A program made the translations under genes and the position numbers. A stretch of DNA of 64,000 nt from positions 59,364 through 123,363 of the forward strand of contig VXCM01001525.1 in assembly GCA_014773175.1 (NCBI GenBank), given 5' to 3'. The notes below the pieces were generated by a model. That model was given only the letters and a program-made list of their open reading frames with translations, was not told the origin of the DNA and searched no databases. Position 1 is the stretch's first letter. The number at the start of each line of letters is the position of its first letter. This DNA is from Lucifuga dentata. Taxonomy: Eukaryota; Chordata; Actinopteri; Ophidiiformes; Bythitidae. This document shows positions 45,683 through 58,622 of this stretch, one piece after another.

Positions 45683-47060
45683 AACAGCATCCTGGTAGGA
45701 GCAACACCAACTTACAGACAAAACATATGACAGATAAGAGAGAAAACACACACTTCACAAACATATCATCCATTAGCAGCTTTAATCCAAAACATCAGTG
45801 TGAGTCTTCTGGCAAATAGTGGCACCGAGCACAGACCACGTGATTAAAACAAAAAAAAAAAGGTCAAAACGCCGTGCTGGCTGAACTTGACCTGAACCCA
45901 CTCGATGCACCAAAACCCTCAACAGCAGGGGGAGTTTGATGCGAGCGGAGTGCACTCTCTTTTCCGACAGGGGAAACTTGTTGTGTACTTCCTCAAAGTG
46001 ATAAGTGCAGAGCGATGGAGTGAAGGCTGCGGTCTGAGTCTGCTTCAGCCCAGATACAGCCTGATAGCCAGAGGCACGAAGACTTATCCATCTGTTCAAA
46101 AAAAAACAAAAAAAAAACAGCTAAGACAGCCTGAACGCTGCTTTACAGGAGGCTGCAGAGTCTCTGCAGATCTGAGGATAAATGGAGGAGTTTGAGGAAT
46201 ATTAGGGAGCGTCGCACTGGGAGCTCCGCAGATTGACTGGACGGGATTAACAGCAACGGTTACGTGAGCCGCCTCTGGCTTCTCCTCTGGACAGGAGAGA
46301 CTCCTGTGTTTTTTTTTTTTTCCTTTATGATCATTTATATATCTATGTCTTTCTCTGATCAACACACACACACACACGCAGCAAATCCACCTCCACCCCC
46401 CCTCCACAAGCTCTCTCCCTTCCTCCACGGTTCAGGGCGAGTGTTTTCGGGGGGTCAGTCTAAAGTGGAGAGCCCGATAAGACTGTTTGTCTAACACTCT
46501 CCATGTCAAAACACTCATCTATCTTCTCTGTATCTATCCCCACCAGAGAACAACGGACAGACGCTGATAAAATGGCTTTCCCACAGCCAGGGAGGGGGTN
46601 ATCCCCACCAGAGAACAACGGACAGACGCTGATAAAATGGCTTTCCCACAGCCAGGGAGGGGGTGTTATGGAGGGGAAGTGGGAGCAGGAAGGAGGGTGG
46701 TTTGAGGGAAGACAGTAGGAGGAACATGAGATACTGAGAAGTCGATGTGGCTTCAATAAAGAAACGGCGGTTGAAGAATTTTGATGGTGGAAAGGCTGTT
46801 GCAGCACAGGAAGTGGTGTGTTCCTCTTAACTCCAAACTCAAAGCTCTAATCTAAACTAATGTGTATTGATCGTCGTGGATCACTTTTTCACTCTCTTGC
46901 CCCCCCCCTTCCCTTGCACACGAGCGCGTGATGCCGGTTCCAGACGCAACAGGAGCTGACCCGAACTCGTCCCGGGGTCAGGTCTGGCTGAATTTTTCAT
47001 TGGGTGACTCAGGTTGTGGGAGGAGCTCAGGTTCACAAATCCCATTGAAGAATACGATTT
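45683..47060. other. Unassigned sequence
   Basis: A 64 bp duplication surrounds N 46600. No exon with FOG similarity. Confidence 0.35.
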
Positions 47061-47300
47061 CTTTGTTTGTCATATATCCAGGTAGACGGGATCTGGCCTC
47101 CTGACACGCAATACCCTCTCACGATAAATCACGATAACGACACAACGTCACGTGAAATTAGCACGAAGCTCATTCATTAAGCTTCCCTTTCGTTAATCAG
47201 CGCACCGGTGTCCTGTTAAGGAAGCGTTGTTGCAAGGTGTGTAACAAGTAAAAGCCGAAGATGATCAGCGTGTTAATGAGCTGCTTCATATTTAAGAGCC
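47060..47300. promoter_or_regulatory. Unique block, candidate regulatory
   Basis: Sequence such as CACGATAAATCACGATAACG, CACGTGAAATTAGCACG and TTCGTTAATCAGCGCACCGG is non-repetitive and moderately CpG-bearing. Inference only. Confidence 0.22.
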
Positions 47301-47431
47301 CTGTTTTATTCTGCTTCATTAGATGTTAAAGTGAAATTGATACAAATCAGCAAAGAAAACTTAAAATTCTGCTTTAAAGCTTCACACTTTAAGAGACTGA
47401 CACTAAGATAGCAGGTAAACACAAATAACCC

Positions 47432-47488
<57 letters not shown>
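47432..47488. repeat. (GT)n microsatellite
   Basis: About 57 bases of GT. Confidence 0.95.
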
Positions 47489-47490
<2 letters not shown>

Positions 47491-47725
47491 GAGACAGATA
47501 CAGAGCACAGCAGATGAGAAGGCTCAGTGTTAAGAGAATGTGTGTGAGATCGGAACAAAACTGACCATTTAAATAAACTGATCAGCTGAATGAACTTAAA
47601 TATCAAATTTATTGATCGCTAACACATGTGAGGCAAATACAGTTTAAAACGTCACCCAGATTTCAAATTTACCACCAAACATGTAAATAAGGAAATATTG
47701 TTTTCTTTCCAAGCAAATGCTAAAA

Positions 47726-48379
47726 CAGTCATTCTCAAAGTCCGGACTCTGATCTGGATCTGAACCGAACCACAACTGTCTTCGGACTCTGAGCAAATTA
47801 TACTTTTCATATGTATTATTTGTATTATCTGTGAGACAATGAGGCACAATTCTCCACTGTAAGCAGCGCTCCGAATGTCCAACTGCTCCACTGTCTGTCT
47901 GAAAGCCTGTTTTGGTTTGGTTCAATCACATTCAGTGTCATCTCCATGACAACGATGGGTTGGACTCATTGAGAGTTGACAGTGCAGCTAGTTTCGTCAG
48001 CAGTTAGCTTGATTCAGGTCAGACTGGCCATAGGAAGAGGCAGGACTTTTCCTGGTGGGCTGCAGCCATTGGCGGGCTGGCCAGTGGCCTTTGCGCTGCA
48101 CAATATAATATTAATTCAAATTAATTTAAACTAAGCAAACACAATTTTTTTCTTTTATAATTTTGTTTGAGCTTAGACGAAAAATGGATTCTAAAAAGAG
48201 AAAGGGTGACGCGAAGAAACAGCATAAATGACGGAGTTATTCGTATTTCCGTCTGGCCATCCTACCCCCTTCCAACTCGACACAATCCAACCCTGGTTTG
48301 ACCGACCTTAATAAACGGATCTTTGTCTTACTGAAAATTTTCTTTGTGGACCTTTAAGATTTGTATTTGAGCACCCCTA
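47726..48379 (+). mobile_element. hAT-type non-autonomous element, copy 2
   Basis: Starts CAGTCATTCTCAAAG and ends TTTGAGCACCCCTA, flanked by TGCTAAAA (47718-47725) and CGCTAAAA (48380-48387), an 8 bp duplication with one mismatch. It carries the same ATGGATTCTAAAAAG fragment (about 48184) as copy 1, again followed by stops. Confidence 0.75.
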
Positions 48380-48387
48380 CGCTAAAA

Positions 48388-49693
48388 GATGAAAGTAACA
48401 GGTGTTTATGAATGTGGAAGCGTGTTGTGTGATGATATTTGCCCTTACCGACATGTAAAGTCTCGCACTAAGCTTTATGAATCTACGAGTCTGAAGTCCA
48501 GCATCTGTTTATCCATGTTCTATCTAGACTCGTTTGGTCACTCTGACCCACCTTATCTCTGCACTCCATCAATGTCCAGTCTGCCTCCATGCCATTGGCC
48601 AATCCTGACCACATAGATCTGTTATCAGCCTGACCAGCTCCACTGACCCTCATTATGAAACGATGGTCAGAGGATTTGACCTCAGTGAGCCAACACAGAT
48701 ATTAGCTTATAAACAAACCTGACACAAGGATTTTTGCTTTGTCACTTATTAAAGCTGAACACGCCTTATCTCCTTCATTTCATAACCTGTTGCATCACAA
48801 CCAATCAAAGGGGTCGCTTGTTGCCTAAATATCCACACTTCTTTTCTGTAAAGTGGAGCTCCACTTTTGTATTGGCAAATTATTAGCTTATTATAGATTT
48901 ACCAGTATCTGTCTATATATTGGAAGATAAAAAAGATTGGATTGAGGGAGGGATTTGGTTTATTTCTGTAGGATTCTGTAATGAAAATGGACAAAATGTC
49001 TTCTGAAATACAGTGTGTGCTTTTTGAATTGTTGTCGATGCTCACTGATTGAAATGCTTAGATACTGAAATGATGATTTTGACGAAATGGTCCGATGTCT
49101 GATATGTTTTTAATGTAAATTTTCTGGATTTGTTTTTCTGTAATGTGTCACGTTTTTAATTTTTTTATATTGCAGGTACAAGACTACAGATGCAAATTAG
49201 TCAATCTTGGCTATATCTGGCATATTTAGATTTTGATTGTTCATTAATGTGCATTGTACCAATTTAAATCTCTAAAAATCATATTTTAAGGATTCCAACT
49301 TTATTTGTCTTACAGGATGTAAAGACTATATAATAAAATGAATTCCTGTCAGTATATTGTTAATGGATCTCAAATATTGATGTGGGCATCTACCTCAAAA
49401 TTCACTATCAGTCAAGATGTACTTTGAAATGTATGAGGAGCACTTGACAGACAATATAATTTGCTGTTTAACACTTTGGAGGAAACCAGAGCTTGTGAGA
49501 CACGTGGAGAACACAAAAACTCCCTCAGAAAAACCTCAAACCCAGAGCCTTCTTACTGTGAGTTCACAGTATTAATTAGCTTGATACTAATTGCACAGCT
49601 TCTTTGGTACTGCATTGCATTAGTAACAAATTTTTCGATACTTTGCACGACTGAAGCATTTACGATGGTGATACTGTATATGTATATGTAAAT
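48388..49693. other. AT-rich unassigned sequence
   Basis: No gene or known repeat recognised. Confidence 0.35.
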
Positions 49694-50281
49694 ATAAGGC
49701 CATACTGTATATGACGAAGAAAAGAAAAAAAAAAACAAGGGGGGACATTATTGCGAGTTTTAAAACTTGAAAATTTGCCATGTTTTGAAAGTCTGTATTC
49801 TTATGATAATTTGATGATTTTGTGCTAAAAGCTTAAGTATTTCTTTACTGCTAAATCTGATGGAAAAATATAATTTAATAAGGTCATGTACTTGCAAAAA
49901 AAAAAAAAAAAACTCACAAATTTGCCAGTTTAAAAAAATTATGAAAATTATTTTTAAGGTTGAATAATCATTTTTTTAAATTTTTAAAATAATAATTTAA
50001 ATTTTTTTAATAATGACAAAGGGAAAATAATGAGAATGGGAATTGAACCGCCTCATGGTGTGACTCTGCCTGCAGTACATGACCTTATTAAATTATACTT
50101 TTCCATTGGATTTAGCAATAAAGAAATACTTGTGCTTTTAGCGCAAAATCATTGAATTATCATAAGCATACAGACTTTTAAAACTGGCAAATCTTCGAGT
50201 TTTCAAAATCACAAGCTTGCAAGTTTGAAAACTCGACACAACACCCCTCATTTTTTTTTTTTACATCTTATATGGCCCTAA
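49694..50281. mobile_element. Foldback-type element with about 200 bp inverted arms
   Basis: Left arm: AAGGCCATACTG, GTCTGTATTCTTATGATAAT, GATTTTGTGCTAAAAGC, AGTATTTCTTTACTGCTAAA, TAATAAGGTCATGTACTTGCA. The right arm repeats these in reverse order and complement, ending TATATGGCCCTAA. Unpaired centre is about 150 bp. Confidence 0.8.
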
Positions 50282-50429
50282 TACTCTGTCGTGAACCTTT
50301 GATGTTGTGTCAGAAAAGTCTAATTTTTTTGATACCCAGCCCTCAACCCCATAAGGTGACATTAACCTACACATTCTAATTCAACTGTTTCTGTAATTGG
50401 TTAATAATAATAATACTTACATAGCAGCG

Positions 50430-50640
50430 TATCAGTTCTGAGGAAGAACGGCTATCGGCGATCCTTCACTAATGAGAGCCGCTCACTAATCCCAGCAGGT
50501 TAGCCATGATCACTGAGGGAATACCAGGCCTCCAACAATCCTAATCCCTGTTAATTACCCTTCCCGCCCAGCACAGACCTTCATCATAACCCAGCGCTAC
50601 TTATCAACATGGCTGCACTAGCCGCTACTACCCTCAGCGC
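50430..50640. promoter_or_regulatory. Unique block, candidate regulatory
   Basis: Contains CTATCGGCGATCCTTCACTA, CACTAATCCCAGCAGGTTAG, CCATGATCACTGAGGG and TGTTAATTACCC, non-repetitive and followed by a 66 bp duplication around N 50667. Inference only. Confidence 0.22.
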
Positions 50641-50879
50641 TCTGTCCGATGCTACTCCCATCTCACNTTATCAACATGGCTGCACTAGCCGCTACTACCC
50701 TCAGCGCTCTGTCCGATGCTACTCCCATCTCACAAAACTACACACAAACACACACAAAATCAAACACGCAAATAACACACTCTGTTCACATACGGTTCCA
50801 CACGTTGACACAAAGACACATGGCAGCCAATATGTGTGCACACACATTCACTACAATATGCAACCCCTGTCATCAATTC

Positions 50880-51042
50880 TACACACACACACACACACAC
50901 ACACNCACACACACACACAAAGCCTTATCAATACGGACGCTTCAGCAGCCACTGGGGCGTCCAGGCCTCTTTGACGAGCCAACACAATTAAACAATCAGT
51001 CCGTCATTAATGAAACGACTAAACGCAATTAACTGATGAGTG

Positions 51043-51090
<48 letters not shown>
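50880..51090. repeat. CA and GA microsatellites
   Basis: CA at about 50880-50919, interrupted by N 50905, and GA at about 51048-51090. Confidence 0.95.
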
Positions 51091-51093
<3 letters not shown>

Positions 51094-52980
51094 GGATAGG
51101 AATAAGATTTTTGGATCTTTGTTTTGTTCAACAACCATTTGATCCTTTAAGAAGCGAGTTCTGTAAATGGAAATGACAGAGCAAAGTACTTTAACTTTTT
51201 TTTTTGAGAATTGTTTTATTTAATTACAGTAACACTAATGCATACAATATATAACTATGACCATCTGAATATGGATCTTCCAAAGAAGACGGCACTCTTG
51301 CTACCCTAAGTGCTGTTACCCTTGGAGGTAATATATGGACAGAAAGTTACACTCACATCATGCAGCTTTAACTATTGATATTAGCATTAGCAATAGTAAT
51401 TTTCCCTTTTTCTCCCACAATCTGACTGGCCTGCTGTTTCAGCAACATAACAGCTCGATTTCCAGCAACTCCCACAGAACTCGCAAAAATCCATAAATGC
51501 ACTTCCTTGATCTCTGACATCACCACGCAGCAAGTAAAAACACTATAAAATGCTCCATTTCTGCCTGTTGCAGAATGTCCCCTGGACAAAGATCAACTCA
51601 ATAAATTTAAACAATACAAGTGTGGGACAATAAAATTATGCATGCGGTTTTTACAGGAATACAGAAATGTTTAACCACTGTGGGAGCAGATACAGCAGCA
51701 GTGTCATGTACAGCAGTGGATGTACAATCATTTAGGAAGGTAAAAATAACTGGGGTGATGCAATATAATAGGTCATATGAATATTTAATACTGCTAAACT
51801 TGTGGATGATGCCAAAATTGTGCAATTGTCAGAGTTTTGTGTATCAGAAAAAAAAAGCAAACTCAGAAATAAGGTCAGTCAGGATAAAACACCATCATGC
51901 TGGAAATAATATATAAAAAGTGTTATTTTGTCTGTAATCAGGTAGATTTTTTTTTCTCTCAGCTGATACATCTCCAGATGTTGTCAGCTTTGATGGAAAA
52001 TTAATTAAATTTGCATCAAGCCTACGATCTCGACTGACAGGTCATATTATTAATAAATGCTTACTTTGCGTCAAGTGTCCACAACTGGGAAGAATATCCA
52101 AAACTTTGCCTTGGCACAAAGATGGAAAAGCAGATTTTATTCCGGCTGTAAGCCCGCTACATTCTCAGTGCTCAGAAGATCAATCAAACTCATTTTTATT
52201 TTAATATATATCTATATTTTGCAAAATTACAACATGCTTGAAGACGAGTTCATTCTGCTGAAGTTGCTTTGGTGCACAGAACTGATCAGAGATGAACAGA
52301 TATGGATGACAAAATCCCAATATTCTGCCCTGTGCTGATTGTTAATTTATTAGAAAAACACAAAACTTGTATGTTATGAATTGTAATAGTGATTTTAATT
52401 AGTGAGTGAACACAGCCCTAAAGGGGTGATTCACAAAAAAAAAAAAAANAAAAAAAAAAAAAATCTTTTGGAGTCCCACATGGATGCTTTTTGGGTCCAC
52501 TTATATTTTCAATTCATAAAAATTATTCACTGAATCTTATGAAACATGCTGACATTTACCAGTGGATGATTTAACCTAACAATAAGAGGCTGTAAATATT
52601 GAGCTGTATCCCTAAATAGGCAAAAAATAAATAAATAAATAAATAAATAAATTAATTAAACATTTATATATTGGATTAAAAAACCAAGTGCTTCATCTTC
52701 AAAAGTAGGAATGTTCTTCAAAAGACCTCTAAGTTAAGTTTTTTTTTTCCTTTACATATCTGATCTTTTGTCTGTCAGATCACATTTGTTCAGGAGTTAA
52801 ACAATGACACAGCTCATGTATTAAAAAAAAAAACACGATAGAGCATTATCCATCAAAATCCAACAGGAACGAGTATCTTCANTATTAAAAAAAAAAACAC
52901 GATAGAGCATTATCCATCAAAATCCAACAGGAACGAGTATCTTCAACAACCGGGCTGATTGGATATCAATGAGGAATGGG
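51091..52980. other. AT-rich unassigned sequence
   Basis: AAAT repeats at about 52630-52655; a 63 bp duplication around N 52882. No coding feature. Confidence 0.35.
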
Positions 52981-53420
52981 GGGAAGGAAAAAGAAAGGTG
53001 TAACCCAACCTGACACCGATGTCCTCCTCTATCCAGCCTAATTGATTTTTAAAAAGACTATTGTTGATATCAAATGAGCACATCGCGGCGGAGCTATTGA
53101 TTTTTTGACACCGTACAACAGGAAATCTTTATCTGCGTGCTACTCCGACCCCGCGCTAATAGGTGGGGTTTAACCTCTGCTGAATGACAAATCCTGGAGC
53201 CTCGCTCTCCGATTCTGCCTCTGGTCCTCATGGGAGCCACGGGACAAACACTGCACTTCTAGGGAAGACGAGTTTGTGGGTTGTACGCAGGCATGTTTAC
53301 ATACGATGACAAATCCCATTTCTCCTTTCTCCTTTCAGACTCCCGGTGCAAAATGCATTACAAATCCCTGGGCTCCCATATTCCTGAATGTGTGATCAAG
53401 GCGTAATGTTCGCCATGGGA
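52980..53420. promoter_or_regulatory. Unique 440 bp block, candidate regulatory
   Basis: Repeat-free stretch with CAAATGAGCACATCGCGGCG, GACCCCGCGCTAATAGG and GGTGCAAAATGCATTACAAA. It stands out against surrounding AT-rich repeats. No splice-bounded coding frame. Inference only. Confidence 0.28.
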
Positions 53421-53689
53421 ATACTAGAACAACAGAAGAAGAAGATACTGCAGAGAAAAATGCAAATATATAATCCATATAGATGGGTTATTATAAACAC
53501 ATGCAGCAGATATTTCCAACATGCAGATGTGTAAGATTGGTCTTGACTGGTTTCTTAATATATGTAATAATGCTACATAAAAAAAAAAACAAAACACTAC
53601 AGATGTAATGTATATGCATAACTATTACAGGTAACAAAGTAGTATAGAGAGATCTAACTCAGGCATTTGCAGTTATTTATCATTATTAC

Positions 53690-53959
53690 TATTATTATTT
53701 GGAGGTTATATGATCAACATATGTTTGTCTGTTTTGCTTGTTTGTAAGCAGGATATCTCTAAAAGTATGCATGGATTTGGATGAAATTTTGGAGAGAGAC
53801 AGATAATGTCAAGAAGAAGAAGTGATTAAATTTTGGAGGTGATCTGGATCATATTCTGGATCCAGAAGAATTTCTTTAGCCTATTGTTGTGAGCGTAGCG
53901 TGATTCATTTAAGAGATCGTTATGTGCAGTGTGTATGTGAGTGTGTGTGTTTGAACGAG

Positions 53960-54007
<48 letters not shown>

Positions 54008-54395
54008 GTGTGTGGCAGTGTGCAGAGCGGGTTGACGCTAGCGATCGGAGCAGAGCAGGTTAGCGTAACTGCTATAACAGCAATGGCAACAGTGAGTGTT
54101 CAGTATGAAGCTGAGTTTGCTGTAAAATAAAAAGACTACAACTCTCCAAGAAACAAGTCTCTGAGCTTTCTGTCAGCAGCTGAACGAAGCGACAGAGCGA
54201 CAAAGAGAACTCCCCGTGCTTCCTGGCGTTCCATCTGGAGGCTGGAGCAGGAAAGGTTAACATGATAAAATCAATGCTAATAGGCCAGTTTCAATGAAAT
54301 TTAGCATGGTGGCTCATTTTTTAATATATTTTTTTAATTGGAGATTTTGTTGGCCTTGGTGGAGGTATGCACTCTCAGAGTGCCTTCTCTTTTTT
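53690..54395. repeat. Fish dispersed repeat split by an LTR-like insert
   Basis: Left part (to about 53883) has GCATGGATTTGGATGAAATTT and GGTGATCTGGATCATATTCT; right part (from about 54284) has TTGGCCTTGGTGGAGGTATG and CACTCTCAGAGTGCC. Together they match a dispersed sequence common in fish. The intervening 400 bp look foreign. Confidence 0.5.
53884..54283 (+). mobile_element. Possible solo LTR inserted in a repeat
   Basis: Begins TGTTGTGAGCG, contains a GA tract, an AATAAA near 54127 and ends near GGTTAACA. Target duplication could not be identified, so the class is uncertain. Confidence 0.3.
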
Positions 54396-54959
54396 TTCCC
54401 TCTTTCAACTTCACACTTCACACACCTGATATACAGCTGACGTGGCGTCATCATCTCAGGTCAGACAGGTTTGGCTAATTCCAGCTAAAACCTTTGTTTT
54501 TATGTCTGGACAAATGTGAAAGTCTGGTGGACCAAATCAGGTGAGTGTGGTGAGTAAAAGCTGCAGTCATCGTCTGCAGCAGCAAGCACAAAATCACTTT
54601 TCCCTTTCTAACTTTGAGTATTTGTAAGTTAGAATCACTGAGCTCAACTTAGTGCAGCCCAGGAACGATATCATTTACACAAAAATATTACAGCCTGACC
54701 TCACTTTTTTATATGTCAGGCTCAGATTTAGGCAATCAACCTTCTTATTAATATAACTGGGTTATTGTTAATTTTTTTTTTTTTAATATGGATTGTTTTC
54801 TGGTGTTATTTTGAATATCAAAAGATTGGGCCAAAAAAATAATTAAAAAATGGGTACAAATCAGTAGTTTAACAGTTTTTGTTGCTGAATTTAAAGAACT
54901 CTTAATGTGAGCTGTCCTCACTGCTAAATCACTTTCTTCACCGTTTTCACATTGATAAA

Positions 54960-55309
54960 ACCATAATGACCCTCTTTTATCGGGCTTTTATTGAATCAAT
55001 CTTGTCTTTTCCCTCGTGTCATGGTTTGGTAACCTCTCTCTGGAAAATAAAAAGCTTATAGATGAGTTTCAACTCAACCTATCAGTTCTTTACTCCTCAC
55101 AGCTGCAGCAAAACATGAGTTTCATTTCTCAAGACTGTTTCCATCCCTTACAAAGAGAATTTCAGCTTCTCCACTCCGGCCAGTCGGTTTGTGACCCTGA
55201 GATGAAGAACAAAACGCTGCAGAAATTCTTTTGTACCTGCAGCCATTGCACTACTAAACAAAGCTAGCAAGAGATGATGCATTTTATGCACGCATGGCAC
55301 TTTTAAGCA

Positions 55310-55340
<31 letters not shown>

Positions 55341-55553
55341 TGAAGCACTTTGGCATGACCTTTTTAAGGGTTCTTATACTCTGAAGCTATTTTTGATGCT
55401 AAGATGATATTTGTTTGAATGTATTTATTGAATCTGTATTGCTGTGATGTCTTGTTTTTAACCTTACATTGCTGAATCTCTCGTCTGCATAACAAATTTA
55501 TACTTTTGGGTACTAATAAAGAAACCTTAAACCTTGAACCTTGAAAATGCGGT
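54960..55553 (+). mobile_element. LINE 3' relic (Rex/L2-type)
   Basis: Broken plus-strand frames include WFGNLSLENK, then HPLQREFQLLHSGQ and later residues resembling SFVPxAIxLLN, the usual tail of fish LINE reverse transcriptases. The 3' end has ACTAATAAAGAAACC and repeats of AACCTTGA. Confidence 0.65.
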
Positions 55554-56639
55554 GAACAGTCTCTTATTGAAGAACTTGGGTATGTGGGGAATAAAATAGT
55601 GAAAATTTGTTTTAAAATGATCTTTTTTTTTTTTAAGAGTATTTTTCAGTGAAACCTGAAACAAGTATGTTAAAGTCTATAAAGTCTTGTATCAGCCTTT
55701 TGGGCATTTAAGGGTTTGGAAAGTAGTAAAAAGCCTTCCCTACAGTGAGTAGTCCTCACTTTTGGACTGCATGCTCTAAACATTTAATTTCCTGCTGTCC
55801 TTACTATGAAAATATATAATTTCACAAGTTTGATTAGCAATGGTCACTCAGAAATGGCTTCTTACGACAGCTTTGTTTCTTTAAGATAGTTTTAAGTTTG
55901 AAATTTGGATATTTAACCTTGCAGCTATGATACAATAAACATGAATAACCGCTTGCGTAATCTTGTAATTCTGGCTCGTGGATACCCTCAATCTGACAAA
56001 TATTCCACCTCTCGCTGTCTTTCTTGTTCTCTTTCCGTGATCTTCCCCGTAGCACCCTTGGGTCCCTGGAGTCCGGCAGGCTGGGCTCAGCTGCAGATAG
56101 ACATTTCTGGGATAGGCATCTCCTGCTCAGGACCACGCAATCATTTCCATTTTACCGTCTGTTGCACAGGCGAGATAAGACACCTGCGTAGCTGCTCTAA
56201 TCAGATGAGCTTCAACAGAACTTTATCATTGACATTTACCACTGTTTACCCAACTAATTTCTCTTAACTGCACCGCTGAACTTTTATCTGCAAAATACAT
56301 ACCCAGGCAGAAAAGAGCAAGAAGCAAACATGCAAATTCACAAATATGTGAAGAAAGATAAAATGGGGGGGGGGACAAAAAGCATGAAAGGATGAAGGGG
56401 GCGAGAACACAACAAGTGACAAGGCTACGGATGATGAGGCGAGTCTCCCCAGTGCCTCCCCCCTCCTCAAACCTGCCACCCCTCGCTGAAGAATAAATGC
56501 ACAGAATTCTGACATTCACATGGAAAAACTTCAATTTGGAGTTTAATCAGCTGATTGGAGATCTAATTAACTGTTGATTAAAATCTGCTCTGTGTTTTTG
56601 CACAAGTCAAAAAAAAGTCAAACAGTCATAGGTCGGATA
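55554..56639. other. Mostly unassigned; one GATA-bearing unique stretch
   Basis: About 56060-56220 has ATAGACATTTCTGGGATAGG and GCGAGATAAGACACC, unique with a GATA site. Confidence 0.3.
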
Positions 56640-57590
56640 TTAAAGGACAATACCGCTGACTTGGCATGTCTAAAGGACCATACCACCCATTTTGCATGTT
56701 CTAATATATTCAATTTTCATACACGTAACATTACTGACAAGCATTTCCCAAAGCATACTACTGGAATGGTGAATTAAAAATGTTTTTCCTACCTTCCAGA
56801 CCTCCATTGGTTTCAATTCATTCTGGTACGCTATTAAAATCAACTTGTTGATACTTGAAATGTTCTTGGGCTATCATTGCTAACAAGATGTATATTCAGG
56901 GATTTTTAGAAGTTTCGTAATTTTAGCGTTTAAGCGCAATAAAAAGCGCAGAGTGAATGTATGTCTCCACCGGGGAATATAGTCCCAAAAGAAGACCTGT
57001 GTTTATGGAAAAATTTAAATGACTGTGACTTCATAAGGCTGCATAACTATTAGCAGGTGAAACAACAATTTTTAAGGTGGGTGTATTGTTTGAATATTTG
57101 ATTTTGAAAGATTAAGAGGTTTTGCAAAATAGGAGGAAAGCTGAAATGTGTTTTTTTTTTTCCTTTGGAAAATGATTGTCAGTAACATTACATGTATGAA
57201 AATTGAATATATTAGGTTCAAACATGTAAAATGGGTGGTATGGTTCTTTAAGCCCAATATATATACAACCCATATACTGTACACACTAATCACTTTTCAA
57301 AATTTATGGTTGGAGCAGTAAAGTTTTGAATTTTTTCTACTTTCCAGACTGCCACTGGTTTCAGTTCATTCCAGTGCGTTACTAAAATTAACTTGTAGAG
57401 AATTGAAACGCACTTGAGATAAATAATAACCATACACAGATTGCCATGTCCATAGGGTTTTCTTTTATTGTTTTTTAAAATTTTATTTAACTGGTCCAAC
57501 ACAGAGCTGCACAGAAGACAGTATATGTCTCCGCCAGTGAATATAGTCCCAGGAGAAGACGGCTTTTACAGAGAAACTAAAAACAACAGG
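56640..57590 (+). mobile_element. TTAA-family MITE, subfamily B, host of a nested copy
   Basis: Left 30 bases (TTAAAGGACAATACCGCTGA...) are separated from the remainder (GCCCAATATATATACAACCC onward from 57252) by an inserted subfamily A element. The 3' end is lost after about 57590, past GAGAAGACGGCTTTTACAGA. Confidence 0.85.
56670..57251 (+). mobile_element. TTAA-family MITE, subfamily A, nested
   Basis: Full-length A element inserted into the B element. Flanks are CTAA (56670-56673) and TTAA (57248-57251), the target tetramer with one change. Confidence 0.9.
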
Positions 57591-57989
57591 CAGGTTGTTT
57601 GAGGTCTAAACCGTGTTACACAGATATCAGATACGGATGACTTTAAAAAGAGACGACGTAAAGGCGTTTGGTTTCTGTCACAGAAGTCAGATCAGAATTT
57701 CCCTCGACCAACATTTTGGTCCACGACAAGCTATTTTAAAAACTAATTTTATTTGTTGCAAGAGAGACACAAACACTCAATAGAAATTCAGATTTACACT
57801 AAAGCACGCAACCATTTCCAGCATTTGTGTACAAATTCAAAGTAAAACAATGGTGAATGGGGTCACAAATCAAGAAACAGAGGGGATTCTTGAAAGTAAT
57901 TCTAGTGTGAAAGCGTGTGTCAGAGACATAAAGAAAAAGGAGTGTATCTGTGCATGTGTGTGCGTACATGCACACCCTCTGCCTTATTC

Positions 57990-58260
57990 CCACCTCCATC
58001 TCTCGCAGCCTTCCCTCTCTCCTCTGCCTCAGCTTGTCACAAATTGAAAGTGGAGACCTTCCAGAAACTGTCCCTGATAATCACACATAAATTAATTAGA
58101 AAATGTTTCTTGACATTCTCTCCGCACAGATGAGAGAGGGAAAAAGACTCAGGCAAAGCCACAAAATTAATTGTACGGTATGTGACTCCGATAATTAATT
58201 CAATCATTAATTCATGTCTGCTTTAACAACTGCTTCTGGCTCCCTGAGAAAAGGACGTTT
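57990..58260. promoter_or_regulatory. Unique AT-homeobox-like block, candidate regulatory
   Basis: Repeat-free with CACATAAATTAATTAGAAAA, CCACAAAATTAATTG, CCGATAATTAATTC and AATCATTAATTCATG: several TAATTA-type sites in 150 bp. Untested inference. Confidence 0.3.
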
Positions 58261-58622
58261 CAATCAGACCGGTATCGGCAGCGCAGGCTGGGGAAGAGGA
58301 ACGTGGAAAAGTTAAAGAGTGATAGACTTTCCCGACACATTTAGGGTCATTCAGAGGTTTACAATTAAACAGGCAGAGCAAGACGGGAGCAGCAAACACA
58401 CAGAGGGAACACGAGGAGGCTGTAAAACACACACAGAGTTTTTTAAACTCCGTATCTAAAGTGTGCACAACCTGTGTTAGCTAAAGCTTCTTCCTGTTAC
58501 ACGTCTGTTTAATGGTCGCAACAGAAGGAAAAAGGAAGGCGACTAATTTATGATTCTTGTGGCTTCTTATATTTGTGTTCCGAGCTATAATTCATATCTG
58601 GGTTTGTATGCTGCTGTCAGGC

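Noticed and set aside
46096..46428. Candidate N-terminal zfpm1 exon (minus frame starting MEEGREL)
   Set aside because: No FOG similarity and no splice site in the needed phase; runs into a CA repeat.
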